A DNA stretch of 31,083 nucleotides from DASWIG01 sp965371445 (GCA_965371445.1 CBDUYN010000121.1:1-31083), one strand, 5' to 3'. Shown: positions 15,651 to 22,493, numbered from the stretch's first letter. The notes: generated from the letters alone by a model not told the origin. A program made the numbers and translations.

Positions 15651-16949
15651 ATGCTGTCGCGAAACTTCCTACGTGACGACACCGGCCGCGCGAAGCGGCT
15701 TTTGGATCTCCGCGGCGTCGAGGGCGGGATCCTCGACCGCTGGCAGGCCCTCGACGCCGAACGCCGCGGCACGCTCGTCGAGTTGGAGGAGAAGAAGCGA
15801 CGGCGCAACGAGGCCTCCAAGGCCATCGGGCTCGTCAAGCGGGAGGGCGGCGACGCCGCCGAGCAGATCGCGGCCGTCTCGACGCTCAAGGCCGAGATCG
15901 AGGCCCGTGAATCGAGGATGACCGACGTCGACGCCGAGATGGCCGAGCTGGAGCTCGGCTTCCCCAACCCGTGCCACGAGTCGGTGCCCGAAGGGGCGGA
16001 CGAGAGCGCCAACCGCGTCGAGACGACCTGGGGCGAGCCGCGCCAATTCGACTTCGAGCCCAAGGCTCACTGGGACCTGGGACCGGAGCTCGGCATCCTC
16101 GACTTCGAGCGCGGCGCCAAGCTCGCCGGAGCGCGCTTCACCACCTACTTCGGCGACGGCGCCCGGCTGGAACGAGCGCTGATCAACTTCATGCTCGAGC
16201 TCCACACCGGCGAGCACGGCTACACCGAGGTGCTGCCGCCCTTCATCCTGAACCGCGACTCGCTCGTCGGCACCGGCCAGCTGCCCAAGTTCGAGGAGGA
16301 TCTCTTCAAGCTCGAGGGGTACTCCTACTACCTGGTGCCGACGGCCGAGGTGCCGCTGACCAACCTCCACCGCGACGAGACCCTCGACGTCGCCTCGCTG
16401 CCGCTTCGCTACACGGCCTACACGCCGTGCTTCCGGGCCGAGGCCGGCTCCTACGGCAAGGACGTCCGGGGGCTGATCCGCCAGCACCAGTTCAACAAGG
16501 TCGAGCTCGTTTGGATCACCTCGGCCGAGCAGAGCTGGGACGCCCACGAGTCGCTGACCTCGCACGCCGAGCGGGTCCTCCAGCTCCTGGAGCTCCCGTA
16601 CCAGAAGGTGTGCCTGTCGACCGGCGACACCGGCTTCGCCGCGGCCAAGACCTACGACCTCGAGGTCTGGCTGCCGGGCCAGAGCCGCTACCGCGAGATC
16701 TCCTCGTGCAGCAACTGCCTCGACTTCCAGGCGCGCCGCTCCCGCATCCGCTACCGCGGCGCCGACGGCAAGAGGCGCCTGGCGCACTCTTTGAACGGCT
16801 CGGGCCTCGCGGTGGGACGCACGCTCATCGCGATCCTCGAGAACTACCAGGAGGCCGATGGCTCGGTGACGATTCCCGAGGCCCTGCGGCCCTATCTGGG
16901 AGGGCAAGCTCGCATCACTGCCGACGGAAGACCCCGGAGGGGTGGCTGA
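15651..16949 (+). CDS. serS: Seryl-tRNA synthetase
   Basis: The 432-residue product is a bacterial class II seryl-tRNA synthetase that charges tRNA-Ser (and tRNA-Sec where present). It has the N-terminal tRNA-binding coiled coil (about 25-105, EEKKRRRNEASK onward), a motif 1 region, the TAEVPLTNLH serine-site segment, motif 2 FRAEAGSYGKDVRGLIRQHQF and motif 3 LNGSGLAVGRTLIAILENYQ. Length is normal. The last five codons, including the TGA stop at 16947-16949, lie within the 5' end of the tRNA-Ser(UGA) gene, giving a 14-nt overlap. The C-terminal tail extends only a few residues past the usual family end, so the overlap probably arose by read-through into the tRNA gene. Confidence 0.98.
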   Translation: MLSRNFLRDDTGRAKRLLDLRGVEGGILDRWQALDAERRGTLVELEEKKRRRNEASKAIGLVKREGGDAAEQIAAVSTLKAEIEARESRMTDVDAEMAELELGFPNPCHESVPEGADESANRVETTWGEPRQFDFEPKAHWDLGPELGILDFERGAKLAGARFTTYFGDGARLERALINFMLELHTGEHGYTEVLPPFILNRDSLVGTGQLPKFEEDLFKLEGYSYYLVPTAEVPLTNLHRDETLDVASLPLRYTAYTPCFRAEAGSYGKDVRGLIRQHQFNKVELVWITSAEQSWDAHESLTSHAERVLQLLELPYQKVCLSTGDTGFAAAKTYDLEVWLPGQSRYREISSCSNCLDFQARRSRIRYRGADGKRRLAHSLNGSGLAVGRTLIAILENYQEADGSVTIPEALRPYLGGQARITADGRPRRGG

Positions 16950-17025
16950 GTGGACGAAAGCGGCGGTCTTGAAAACCGTTGACCGTTGACCCGGTCCGTG
17001 GGTTCGAATCCCACCCCCTCCGCCA
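16936..17025 (+). tRNA. tRNA-Ser(UGA), CCA encoded
   Basis: A class II tRNA folds cleanly. The acceptor is GGAGGGG (16936-16942) with CCCCTCC (17015-17021), discriminator G17022 and an encoded CCA at 17023-17025. The D arm contains GGCTGAGTGG. The anticodon loop CTTGAAA has anticodon TGA at 16970-16972. The long variable arm pairs GACCG with CGGTC, and the T arm is GTGGG-TTCGAAT-CCCAC. It decodes UCN codons, mainly UCA. The first 14 bases are also the end of serS, so mature tRNA release by RNase P would cut the serS message if they are co-transcribed. Confidence 0.97.
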
Positions 17026-17056
17026 AGTTGACGACACGTTCGCCAAGGAGATGCCG

Positions 17057-17758
17057 ATGAAGAAAGCCGTCCCGGCCTTCGCTCTGCTCAGCCTCCTGCT
17101 CTCTTCACCGGTCTCGGCGCAGGGGCTGGGATACCAGGTGATCGTCCATCCCGACAACCCGGCCGACAGCCTGGCCAGCACAGAGGTTGCCGCCTACCTG
17201 CTCAAGAAGAAGGGGGCCTGGCCCGACGGCGTCGCTGTGGAACCGGTGGACTTGGCCGACGGCTCGAGCGTGCGCGAGGCCCTCTCGCTCGACGTCCACA
17301 ACCGTTCGACGTCGAAGATCGTGGTCTACTGGCAACGCCAGATCTTCAGCGGCCGCGAGGTGCCGCCGCCCAAGCTCGCCACCGACGCCGACGTCGTCGC
17401 CTACGTCGCCAGCCATCCGGGCGCGATCGGCTACGTGTCGCCGGGGACCCGGACCCGGGGCGCCAAGAAAGTCGATGTCTTGAAGAGCCCCAGGACGGTC
17501 GATTTTTCCCCGCCGGAGTACACCGCGAAAGCGCGGGCGCGGGGTGAGGAGGGAACCGTCGTCCTGCGTTTGACGATCGACGCCGCGGGCCATGTGACCG
17601 ACGTCGAAGTCCTCAAGGGCTTGAAGCTCGGATTGACCGAGCAGGCCGTCAAGGCCGCCCGCTCGTGGACGTATGAGCCGGCGAGACGCAACGGCAAGCC
17701 GGTCAAGGGGCAACTGGACGTGAACATCCGTTTCGACCCCGGCGGCAGCGGCGGCTGA
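17057..17758 (+). CDS. Secreted PBP-like / TonB C-terminal domain fusion protein
   Basis: The 233-residue protein starts with a Sec signal peptide (KK, hydrophobic core, cleavage near VSAQG at about 20-22). The middle (about 23-135) resembles a short phosphate-ABC substrate-binding-like module: an N-terminal VIVHPDNP strand, a KKKGAWPDG segment, a YWQRQIFSG segment and a PGAIGYVSPG ending. The C-terminal part (about 150-228) is a TonB C-terminal domain with EEGTVVLRLTIDAAGHVTDV and AARSWTYEPARRNGKPV. There is no transmembrane anchor beyond the signal, so it is periplasmic and unlikely to act as a classic TonB energy transducer. ATG 17057 was chosen over 17051 because AGGAG is 6 nt before it. 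It is 31 nt after the tRNA. Confidence 0.82.
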   Translation: MKKAVPAFALLSLLLSSPVSAQGLGYQVIVHPDNPADSLASTEVAAYLLKKKGAWPDGVAVEPVDLADGSSVREALSLDVHNRSTSKIVVYWQRQIFSGREVPPPKLATDADVVAYVASHPGAIGYVSPGTRTRGAKKVDVLKSPRTVDFSPPEYTAKARARGEEGTVVLRLTIDAAGHVTDVEVLKGLKLGLTEQAVKAARSWTYEPARRNGKPVKGQLDVNIRFDPGGSGG

Positions 17759-17982
17759 GCGCCAAGGCTTCGACCGCCTGCTCTAAGGAGCCTGGTGCGT
17801 GCGGTCGAGGAGAAGGCCGGGCGGCCCTGGGATGCCGTGGCTTTCGGTCCAGCCGTCCGGACTGGCGGCACCGAGGTGAAGGGTCCCTTGCTTGGTGAGG
17901 ACGAGAGTTCAGCTGCGAAGCGTTGTCATCGGATGGATCTCCGTCGCCCGGCGGGCCGGTTTCAAGCCTCCAACGCCCGGGC
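17759..17982. other. Gap between the TonB-domain gene and vapC
   Basis: No gene is supported. An 8-bp inverted repeat TCGACCGC (17770-17777) / GCGGTCGA (17801-17808) has a 23-nt loop. It might slow convergent transcription, but without a T run it is a poor terminator. Confidence 0.4.
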
Positions 17983-18420
17983 TCAGACAGAGCCCCGCGG
18001 AACGACCCACTCGACTGCCTGGCCGGTCACCTCGGAAATCAGGTCGTAGTCCTGGTCGTAGTGGAGCACGATGAGCTCGGCGCTTTCCGCGGCTGCGGCG
18101 ATCAGCAGATCCGGGATCGGAATCCGATGACGACGGGTCTTGGCCAATTCTCCCTGGACTTCGATCGCGCGCTGGTACACCGCCGTCGTCACGGGAACCT
18201 GGTGGTAGGCGAGAGCCCGGCGCTGACGGATCGTTTCGTGCTCCTCGTAGCTGCGGGCGCTGTAGAGAACTTCCAGATCGATGATGCCACAGGTCGCGGC
18301 CTCCCCCGATTCCAGGACTGGCGCGAGCCTCGCTCGTACCGGCTCAAGCGGCATCCGGGCGAGGGCGCTCTTGTCGACCAGGTACATGGCCCGTGAGGCC
18401 TGGCCTGTTAGCGCCGCCAT
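17983..18420 (-). CDS. vapC: VapC-type PIN-domain toxin
   Basis: The 145-residue protein is a PIN-domain ribonuclease toxin. The acidic site is visible: Asp in MYLVDKSALAR, Glu in GIIDLEVLYSAR, Asp in IPIPDLLIAAAAE, and Asp in HYDQDYDLI. VapC toxins cleave tRNA or rRNA when not neutralised by their VapB antitoxin. It overlaps the antitoxin gene by 13 nt. The annotated ATG 18420 adds an 11-residue head; the ATG at 18387, directly before YLVDKSAL, would give the more usual VapC N-terminus. Neither has a clear ribosome site, which fits translational coupling. The catalytic residues look intact, so the toxin is probably active. Confidence 0.9.
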   Translation of the reverse strand: MAALTGQASRAMYLVDKSALARMPLEPVRARLAPVLESGEAATCGIIDLEVLYSARSYEEHETIRQRRALAYHQVPVTTAVYQRAIEVQGELAKTRRHRIPIPDLLIAAAAESAELIVLHYDQDYDLISEVTGQAVEWVVPRGSV

Positions 18421-18620
18421 GCGCCAGCCATGATGTCGGGGTCGGCGAGATCCGAACCTTCCATCGCCGTCAGTGCTCGGACTTCCTCGCGACGAGCTTG
18501 AAAGCGGACGATCTCGCGAAACGCCGCCTCAATGGTCTCGCGGACCGTCCTGGTCGCTAGAATCCGTTGGACCTCTGCCAGGAGCTGTTCGTTGATCTTG
18601 ACACTCGTCTTGCGCGTCAT
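18408..18620 (-). CDS. vapB: VapB-type antitoxin
   Basis: The 70-residue protein has a short N-terminal ribbon-helix-helix-like part (RKTSVKINEQLLAEVQRILATRT, a beta strand followed by helices) and a charged C-terminal tail that should wrap around the toxin. The pairing with a downstream overlapping VapC gene makes the assignment firm. A purine-rich GAGGTGAGG lies just before ATG 18620. By analogy the VapBC complex would repress its own promoter; I could not identify an obvious operator palindrome upstream. Confidence 0.87.
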   Translation of the reverse strand: MTRKTSVKINEQLLAEVQRILATRTVRETIEAAFREIVRFQARREEVRALTAMEGSDLADPDIMAGAWRR

Positions 18621-18689
18621 ACCTCACCTCGCGGCCCAAGGATATCAGGTTTCGGCAAGTATGGACATCCTCTCAGCCACTTTCGGTAC

Positions 18690-18714
18690 ATCCTGCGGGG
18701 TTGCCCCCGGGGAT
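18690..18714 (-). terminator. Hairpin downstream of the DUF1569 gene
   Basis: ATCC/GGAT and GGGG/CCCC stems are separated by a 3x3 internal loop and closed by a TTG loop, directly after the DUF1569 stop codon. There is no T run, so this is an attenuator or mRNA 3'-end candidate rather than a proven terminator. Confidence 0.25.
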
Positions 18715-18717
18715 ACG

Positions 18718-19161
18718 TCAACAGCCGAATTGCTTCAAGTGGTAGTCGAGATGCCGGTAGGCGAGTTGCCCCCAGAGCTTGGCGGGGAGCTTGCCGAAGA
18801 GCGGGTGCGGCGAGAAGTCGGCCGCGGGACCACCGTCGGCGAAGCGCTCGATGAGCTCCCGGGTCCGTTCGCCCTCGCGTCCGAAGTCCTCGGGGGAGGT
18901 CGCGACGAGCTGCGGCGCCGTCTTCGTTCCGTGCGGCCAGGGTAGGACCCGAATGACGAGCCAGCGCAGGCCGGGCAGCTTCAGGGGACCGCGCGCCTCG
19001 GGAACCTCGAGCTCGCCCAGCGCGACCCGGAGCTGGCGTCCGACGTGGTGGATCATCGCTTCGACCGACATCGTCCCCCAGCGGCGTTCGGTGTTGGGGC
19101 CGAGACGGGCGAGGCGGTCGAGGATGTCCTGGCGGCGTTGCGGGTCGAAGAGCGTCTTCAT
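18718..19161 (-). CDS. DUF1569 / DinB-like protein
   Basis: The 147-residue protein fits the DUF1569 family within the DinB/YfiT-like four-helix metal-binding superfamily. It has a GTMSVEAMIHHV helix with two His near residue 38 and a closing YRHLDYHLKQFG helix with further His. These His residues are expected to bind a metal ion; biochemical roles range from thiol transferases to unknown. ATG 19161 has AGGAG 8 nt upstream. It is the only ordinary housekeeping-style gene in this accessory stretch. A 43-bp piece of its coding sequence (18817-18859, the RELIERFADGGPAAD region) occurs again at 21726-21768, pointing to a duplication or recombination. Confidence 0.8.
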   Translation of the reverse strand: MKTLFDPQRRQDILDRLARLGPNTERRWGTMSVEAMIHHVGRQLRVALGELEVPEARGPLKLPGLRWLVIRVLPWPHGTKTAPQLVATSPEDFGREGERTRELIERFADGGPAADFSPHPLFGKLPAKLWGQLAYRHLDYHLKQFGC

Positions 19162-19433
19162 CTTCCGATCTCCTGGGGGTCGACCAGAGCGTACCGGACC
19201 GGGGAGCCATCCTACATAGATTTGGAGGGTCGTCGAGCGGGCCGGAGGTGCGGCTCCGATTCATCGGGGCGCGCTCAGGCGTGAAGTCTCCGAACGGCTG
19301 CCGGAAGCGATCGATGGTAGAGTAGCCGGCGACCCCAGGCTCCCATGGCCACGAGAAAGACCACGTCCCACTCGTCCGTCAGCTCCGCGGACGGCGCGGC
19401 TCGCGCGGAGGATCTCCCCGCGCGCCCGCGCTG
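19162..19433. other. 272-bp gap with no supported gene
   Basis: No complete gene is seen. On the minus strand, roughly 19391 to 19279, a short frame ending in LPAAVRRLHA has fairly natural amino-acid composition but no usable start, so it may be the tail of a lost gene. On the plus strand an ATG at 19345 opens a low-complexity frame that runs into the antisense of the next gene. Confidence 0.4.
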
Positions 19434-20858
19434 TCATCGTTCGGTCTCGTGCCGCCAGCGCTCGAAAACGCCGACACCGCCAGTGAGCGGGACCTTGATG
19501 GCGCGGATCTCGTCCTCGTCGTCCTCGACCTCCGTGCGCACGGCGAGCGCTGCCGCCATGTCGTCTACCACGAGCTCGACGAAGGACTCGCCCGCCGCGA
19601 ACGGCAGGGTCCAGGCCTCGCCCGTCGACGGATCGGCGACCACCAGGCGGTCGGCGTAGGCGGCGAGGAGATAGCCGTTCCCCTGCGCGAGGCGGGGCTG
19701 CGGCTCGCCCGACGGCAACGCCTCCTCCGCCACCAGCCCGCCATTGTCCGGCAGCGCCTCGAGGCGTGTCCGGGCGCCGCGGCGCAGGCTCTCGTGGGCG
19801 TCGAGAACGACGAGATCGAGCTCCTCGCCCACCTCGCCCAGCCAGATGACGGACGCGCCCGACCGCGGCGAGAACGGCACCGACGTCCAGCTCTCGGCGC
19901 CGGCCAGACGGATCTCGCTGACGCCGTCGGCGTCGGCGACCGCCGCCAGCGGCACCTCGATCCGCCAGGTGCCGGGGATCTCGCCGACGGTCACCGTGAC
20001 CGCGGACGGATCGATCCACGGCCGCTGCGAATTCGCCGAGCTGGTGTCGGAGAACGGGTTCGTCGAATCGATCAGATCGACCGACGTCAGGTTGCCGCCG
20101 CCGAGAACGGAGACCGAGTCGAAGCGGTAGACACCTTCCCAGAGGTCGCCCTCAGCGACGTTGGCCGCGGCCTCGAGAGTCGCGGTGATGCCGTCGACCG
20201 CGAGGATGCGGAAATCGCCCGTTGGCGTGCCGCCGGCGGAGATCTGTACCCGGTGGCCGACGAGATAGGCCGGGATGTCGACCCTGCGGTCGGTCACCAG
20301 GAGGGCTCCGGAGGAGCCCGCCTGAGCGACGCCGCTGCCCAGAGCCGGGAGCTCGGTGGTCTCCCCGATGACGCCGTTGTTGTCGACCAGGAGGTCGCCG
20401 AAGCTCGAGGTGGCGCTTTCCAGGTAGATCGTACCGGCCCCACCCTCGGCTTGATGGCTGCCGCCCCAGGTCCGCAGGTTGTCGAGCACGGTGCCGGAGG
20501 CGGTGCCGTCCACCAGGCCGTCCCCGTCGCTGTCCGCCACCAACGGATCGGAACCCAGGTCGACCTCCTCGCCGTCCAGCAAACCGTCGGCGTCGGTGTC
20601 GCTCAGGAAGATGCTGGTACCGAGGTTGAACTCCTGCAGGTTGCCGTCGATCACCGCCGAAGCGGGCCGGCCGCCGGCCGAGCTGCTGGCGATGACCTGG
20701 ACGCCTGGCAGCCGCGCCAGGTTGGTGCCGCCGGGGCCGACGGCGTTGTTCTCCTCGAAGACATCCGGCAGGCCATCGCCGTCGCGGTCGCCGCCGCCCT
20801 GAACCTCCAGGGCAAGAGTACCCGCGACCCCTGCCTTCTTCACCTGGGTCTTGCGCAA
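19434..20858 (-). CDS. Surface-protein-like ORF with calcium-binding Asp repeats; probably 5'-truncated
   Basis: The 474-residue frame begins with three thrombospondin-type-3-like calcium motifs (DRDGDGLPDVFEE, DTDADGLLDGEE, DSDGDGLVDG). Between the first two lies a discoidin-like stretch (VQVIASSSAGGRPASAVIDG). Beta-rich, Ser/Gly/Thr-rich sequence follows to the end. Such proteins are normally exported, yet there is no signal peptide: the only start is a TTG at 20858 next to an in-frame TGA, with a poor ribosome site. It therefore looks like the C-terminal portion of a larger surface protein whose 5' end was lost, or a frame broken near 20860. No catalytic motif is seen. It lies 59 nt after the secreted-protein gene on the same strand. 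Confidence 0.6.
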   Translation of the reverse strand: MRKTQVKKAGVAGTLALEVQGGGDRDGDGLPDVFEENNAVGPGGTNLARLPGVQVIASSSAGGRPASAVIDGNLQEFNLGTSIFLSDTDADGLLDGEEVDLGSDPLVADSDGDGLVDGTASGTVLDNLRTWGGSHQAEGGAGTIYLESATSSFGDLLVDNNGVIGETTELPALGSGVAQAGSSGALLVTDRRVDIPAYLVGHRVQISAGGTPTGDFRILAVDGITATLEAAANVAEGDLWEGVYRFDSVSVLGGGNLTSVDLIDSTNPFSDTSSANSQRPWIDPSAVTVTVGEIPGTWRIEVPLAAVADADGVSEIRLAGAESWTSVPFSPRSGASVIWLGEVGEELDLVVLDAHESLRRGARTRLEALPDNGGLVAEEALPSGEPQPRLAQGNGYLLAAYADRLVVADPSTGEAWTLPFAAGESFVELVVDDMAAALAVRTEVEDDEDEIRAIKVPLTGGVGVFERWRHETER

Positions 20859-20917
20859 GATTCAGTATCGGCATTCTCACCGTCTCGAGCCACTCTCAGG
20901 TACTGCTTCTCCAGATA

Positions 20918-21556
20918 TCAGTCACCAAAGGCAGTACCCACCACCACCACGCGGTAGCGTTCGGTGCTCGTCCGCCACTGGTAGATGTACGCCGAGGCCT
21001 CATCATCGAACAGAGCCAGCACGATGGAGTCCAGCTCACGGACCGTCACATCGGGTCCGGGCTCGCCCTCCGGCTTGCGGCTCTGACCGGCGGGCAGGGT
21101 GGTCAAGGAGAAAGTCTGCGGCGGTTTGAACTTGACGAAGTCTCGATCAGGACCCATGAACTGGGTGAACTCGTGGGCCTGGTATTCACCGGGCTGTACC
21201 TGGTGGAAGGCGACGAGCTTCCACAGCCCGGGGCGCATGAGGAACAGCGCCACGTCCGTCAGGTTATTGCCGTCGAAATCCCCCAGGGCCATGAACGGCA
21301 GATTGCTCTCACTGGCCGCCTCCTGCCACTCTCCCACCAGGTTCGCGGCTGCCGGTACCCGGTGGTCCGGGAACTCGCTGGCGATGAGCTGCGCCAGCGC
21401 TTCCGGCAGCACCAGCGTCGGCACGCCATCTCGCAGCTCGATCGTCGGTACGGTCCCCTGGGCTGACACCTGAATGGTGCCAAAGAGGAGCAGCGCGGCG
21501 GCGAACAGACCCGCAGCCCAGGACAGTCGGCACTCTCGATGGATCTTGATGTTCAT
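20918..21556 (-). CDS. Secreted hypothetical protein with FG-GAP-like segment
   Basis: The 212-residue protein has a clear signal peptide (basic IKIHRECR, hydrophobic AAGLFAAALLLFG, cleavage near VSAQG at about 33). The mature part contains LGDFDGNNLTDVALFL, an FG-GAP/integrin-type calcium loop, and otherwise beta-rich sequence without a recognised family. ATG 21556 is preferred over the TTG at 21580 because a GAGGTGA site is 8 nt upstream of it. Base composition is visibly less GC-rich than in most neighbours, and the surroundings are fragmentary, so recent acquisition is possible. It may have been the upstream partner, or the original 5' part, of the following surface-protein frame. Confidence 0.7.
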   Translation of the reverse strand: MNIKIHRECRLSWAAGLFAAALLLFGTIQVSAQGTVPTIELRDGVPTLVLPEALAQLIASEFPDHRVPAAANLVGEWQEAASESNLPFMALGDFDGNNLTDVALFLMRPGLWKLVAFHQVQPGEYQAHEFTQFMGPDRDFVKFKPPQTFSLTTLPAGQSRKPEGEPGPDVTVRELDSIVLALFDDEASAYIYQWRTSTERYRVVVVGTAFGD

Positions 21557-21566
21557 TGGCTTCACC

Positions 21567-21698
21567 TCAGTCACATTCAACGTGCAAGTGGTTCCAGTGA
21601 TAGATCACCCGGTAATCACAGTCCGCTTCGTTGTCGTCATCCAGACGATCATCCAGCGCGTCCTCAATTTCCCTACGCTCCTCAAGAGTCTGATCCAT
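21567..21698 (-). CDS. Possible small acidic protein (43 residues)
   Basis: An ATG at 21698 with a weak GGAAG site about 8 nt upstream opens 43 codons very rich in Asp and Glu (heptad-like start, ending NHLHVECD). It stops 10 nt before the secreted-protein ATG. The frame is open further upstream to 21776, where it is fused in frame to the duplicated DUF1569 fragment. It could be a genuine small upstream gene or the 3' remnant of a lost one. No family recognised. Confidence 0.35.
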   Translation of the reverse strand: MDQTLEERREIEDALDDRLDDDNEADCDYRVIYHWNHLHVECD

Positions 21699-21725
21699 CT
21701 CGTCTTCCAGATCATCAATGTCGGC

Positions 21726-21768
21726 GTCGGCCGCGGGACCACGGCCGGCGAAGCGCTCGATGAGCTCC
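21726..21768 (-). pseudogene. Duplicated 43-bp fragment of the DUF1569 coding sequence
   Basis: This stretch matches 18817-18859 at 41 of 43 positions and in the same orientation. It encodes ELIERFAGRGPAAD in place of ELIERFADGGPAAD. The similarity stops sharply at both ends; a TGA lies just upstream in frame and unrelated acidic sequence follows. I interpret it as a remnant of a second DUF1569 gene or a recombination scar. Confidence 0.65.
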
Positions 21769-21807
21769 GGGCGTCAGAGTAAAGCGCCCCGGACGACTAC
21801 CGCCGGC

Positions 21808-22230
21808 TCAACGTCTTTCGCCTCCGGCGAACGGGTCGATCACCTCGACTCCCGCCTTCTCAAAATCGCGCCGATTCCTGGTCACCACGGCGAGGCCATG
21901 GACGAGAGCCGTCGCCGCGATCATGCTGTCCTTGATCGGCATGGACCGGCCGCCGGCGCGCAACTGCGCGAGAAGCTCGGCCCAGCGCAACCCCGTGGAC
22001 GCATCCCACGCCAGGCAGTGGATGCGCTCGATCCCGATCTGAAACCAATCCTCCAAGCGCTTACGGCGTCTCCCGGCCGGCAGGAGAAGGATCCCAAAAC
22101 GGATCTCGCCAAGGATGACAGGATCGACGGCGATCTCCGGCTCATGACGCAGCAGCCAGTCCAGGACCTCGGGGTCGGGGTCTACTTTCGTGGCCTCGCT
22201 GAGGACGTTGGCGTCGACCAGGAAGCTCAA
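21808..22230 (-). CDS. PIN-domain toxin (FitB/VapC-type)
   Basis: The 140-residue protein is a PIN-domain ribonuclease of the FitB-like branch: SFLVDANVLSEATK with the first Asp, the Glu in ILGEIRFGILLLPAG, IKDSMIAATALVHG with the third acidic residue, and VTRNRRDFEKAGVEVIDPF closing the fold. All catalytic acids appear intact. The start is TTG 22230, overlapping the antitoxin stop as TTGA, so synthesis should be coupled to the antitoxin. It differs clearly from the other PIN toxin in this window (17983-18420), whose partner is of the ribbon-helix-helix type. Confidence 0.92.
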   Translation of the reverse strand: MSFLVDANVLSEATKVDPDPEVLDWLLRHEPEIAVDPVILGEIRFGILLLPAGRRRKRLEDWFQIGIERIHCLAWDASTGLRWAELLAQLRAGGRSMPIKDSMIAATALVHGLAVVTRNRRDFEKAGVEVIDPFAGGERR

Positions 22231-22457
22231 AGCGTGTCCGTGGACTCGGAGTCGACAGGGACGAAAAAGCCCTTCTCAGGACAGGCGAGCAGCCAGTCCA
22301 GGAGACCGTGATTGCGGGGCGGTGAAAGGAGGGTGAGCCGATACTCCCCGTGCTCGATCCTTTCGATCTCAAGCTCTTGGCCCGGCGCGATCCCGTCCTG
22401 GTGGCGGATTTCCGCGGGGAGGACGATCTGGCCTTTGGTGGAGACGGTCGTCTTCAT
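22227..22457 (-). CDS. AbrB/SpoVT-type antitoxin
   Basis: The 76-residue product has an N-terminal swapped-hairpin AbrB domain (MKTTVSTKGQIVLPAEIR, then GIAPGQELEIERIEHGEYRLTL) followed by a toxin-binding tail (DWLLACPEKGFFVPVD). It should dimerise, bind the operator over its own promoter, and neutralise the PIN toxin. There is no Shine-Dalgarno site before ATG 22457; a well-formed promoter lies only 7 nt upstream, so translation probably starts on a leaderless mRNA. Confidence 0.92.
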   Translation of the reverse strand: MKTTVSTKGQIVLPAEIRHQDGIAPGQELEIERIEHGEYRLTLLSPPRNHGLLDWLLACPEKGFFVPVDSESTDTL

Positions 22458-22462
22458 ACGAG

Positions 22463-22479
22463 GTAAGATATCGTCTTAC
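22463..22479. promoter_or_regulatory. Operator palindrome of the AbrB/PIN toxin-antitoxin pair
   Basis: GTAAGA (22463-22468) and TCTTAC (22474-22479) form a perfect 6-bp inverted repeat with a 5-bp spacer. It covers the -10 box of the antitoxin promoter, a typical site for autorepression by an AbrB-type antitoxin or the toxin-antitoxin complex. Confidence 0.65.
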
Positions 22480-22493
22480 GGACGCCTCGTCAA
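22465..22493 (-). promoter_or_regulatory. Sigma-70-type promoter of the AbrB/PIN pair, leaderless
   Basis: On the minus strand TTGACG (22493-22488) and TATCTT (22470-22465) are exactly 17 nt apart. The -10 box is 7 nt from ATG 22457, which places the transcript start at about the first base of the start codon. Confidence 0.65.

Noticed and set aside
16936..17025. tRNA-Ser as attachment site of an integrated element ending near 22500
   Set aside because: I looked for a second copy of the tRNA 3' end (T arm to CCA) downstream and did not see one, and there is no integrase gene.
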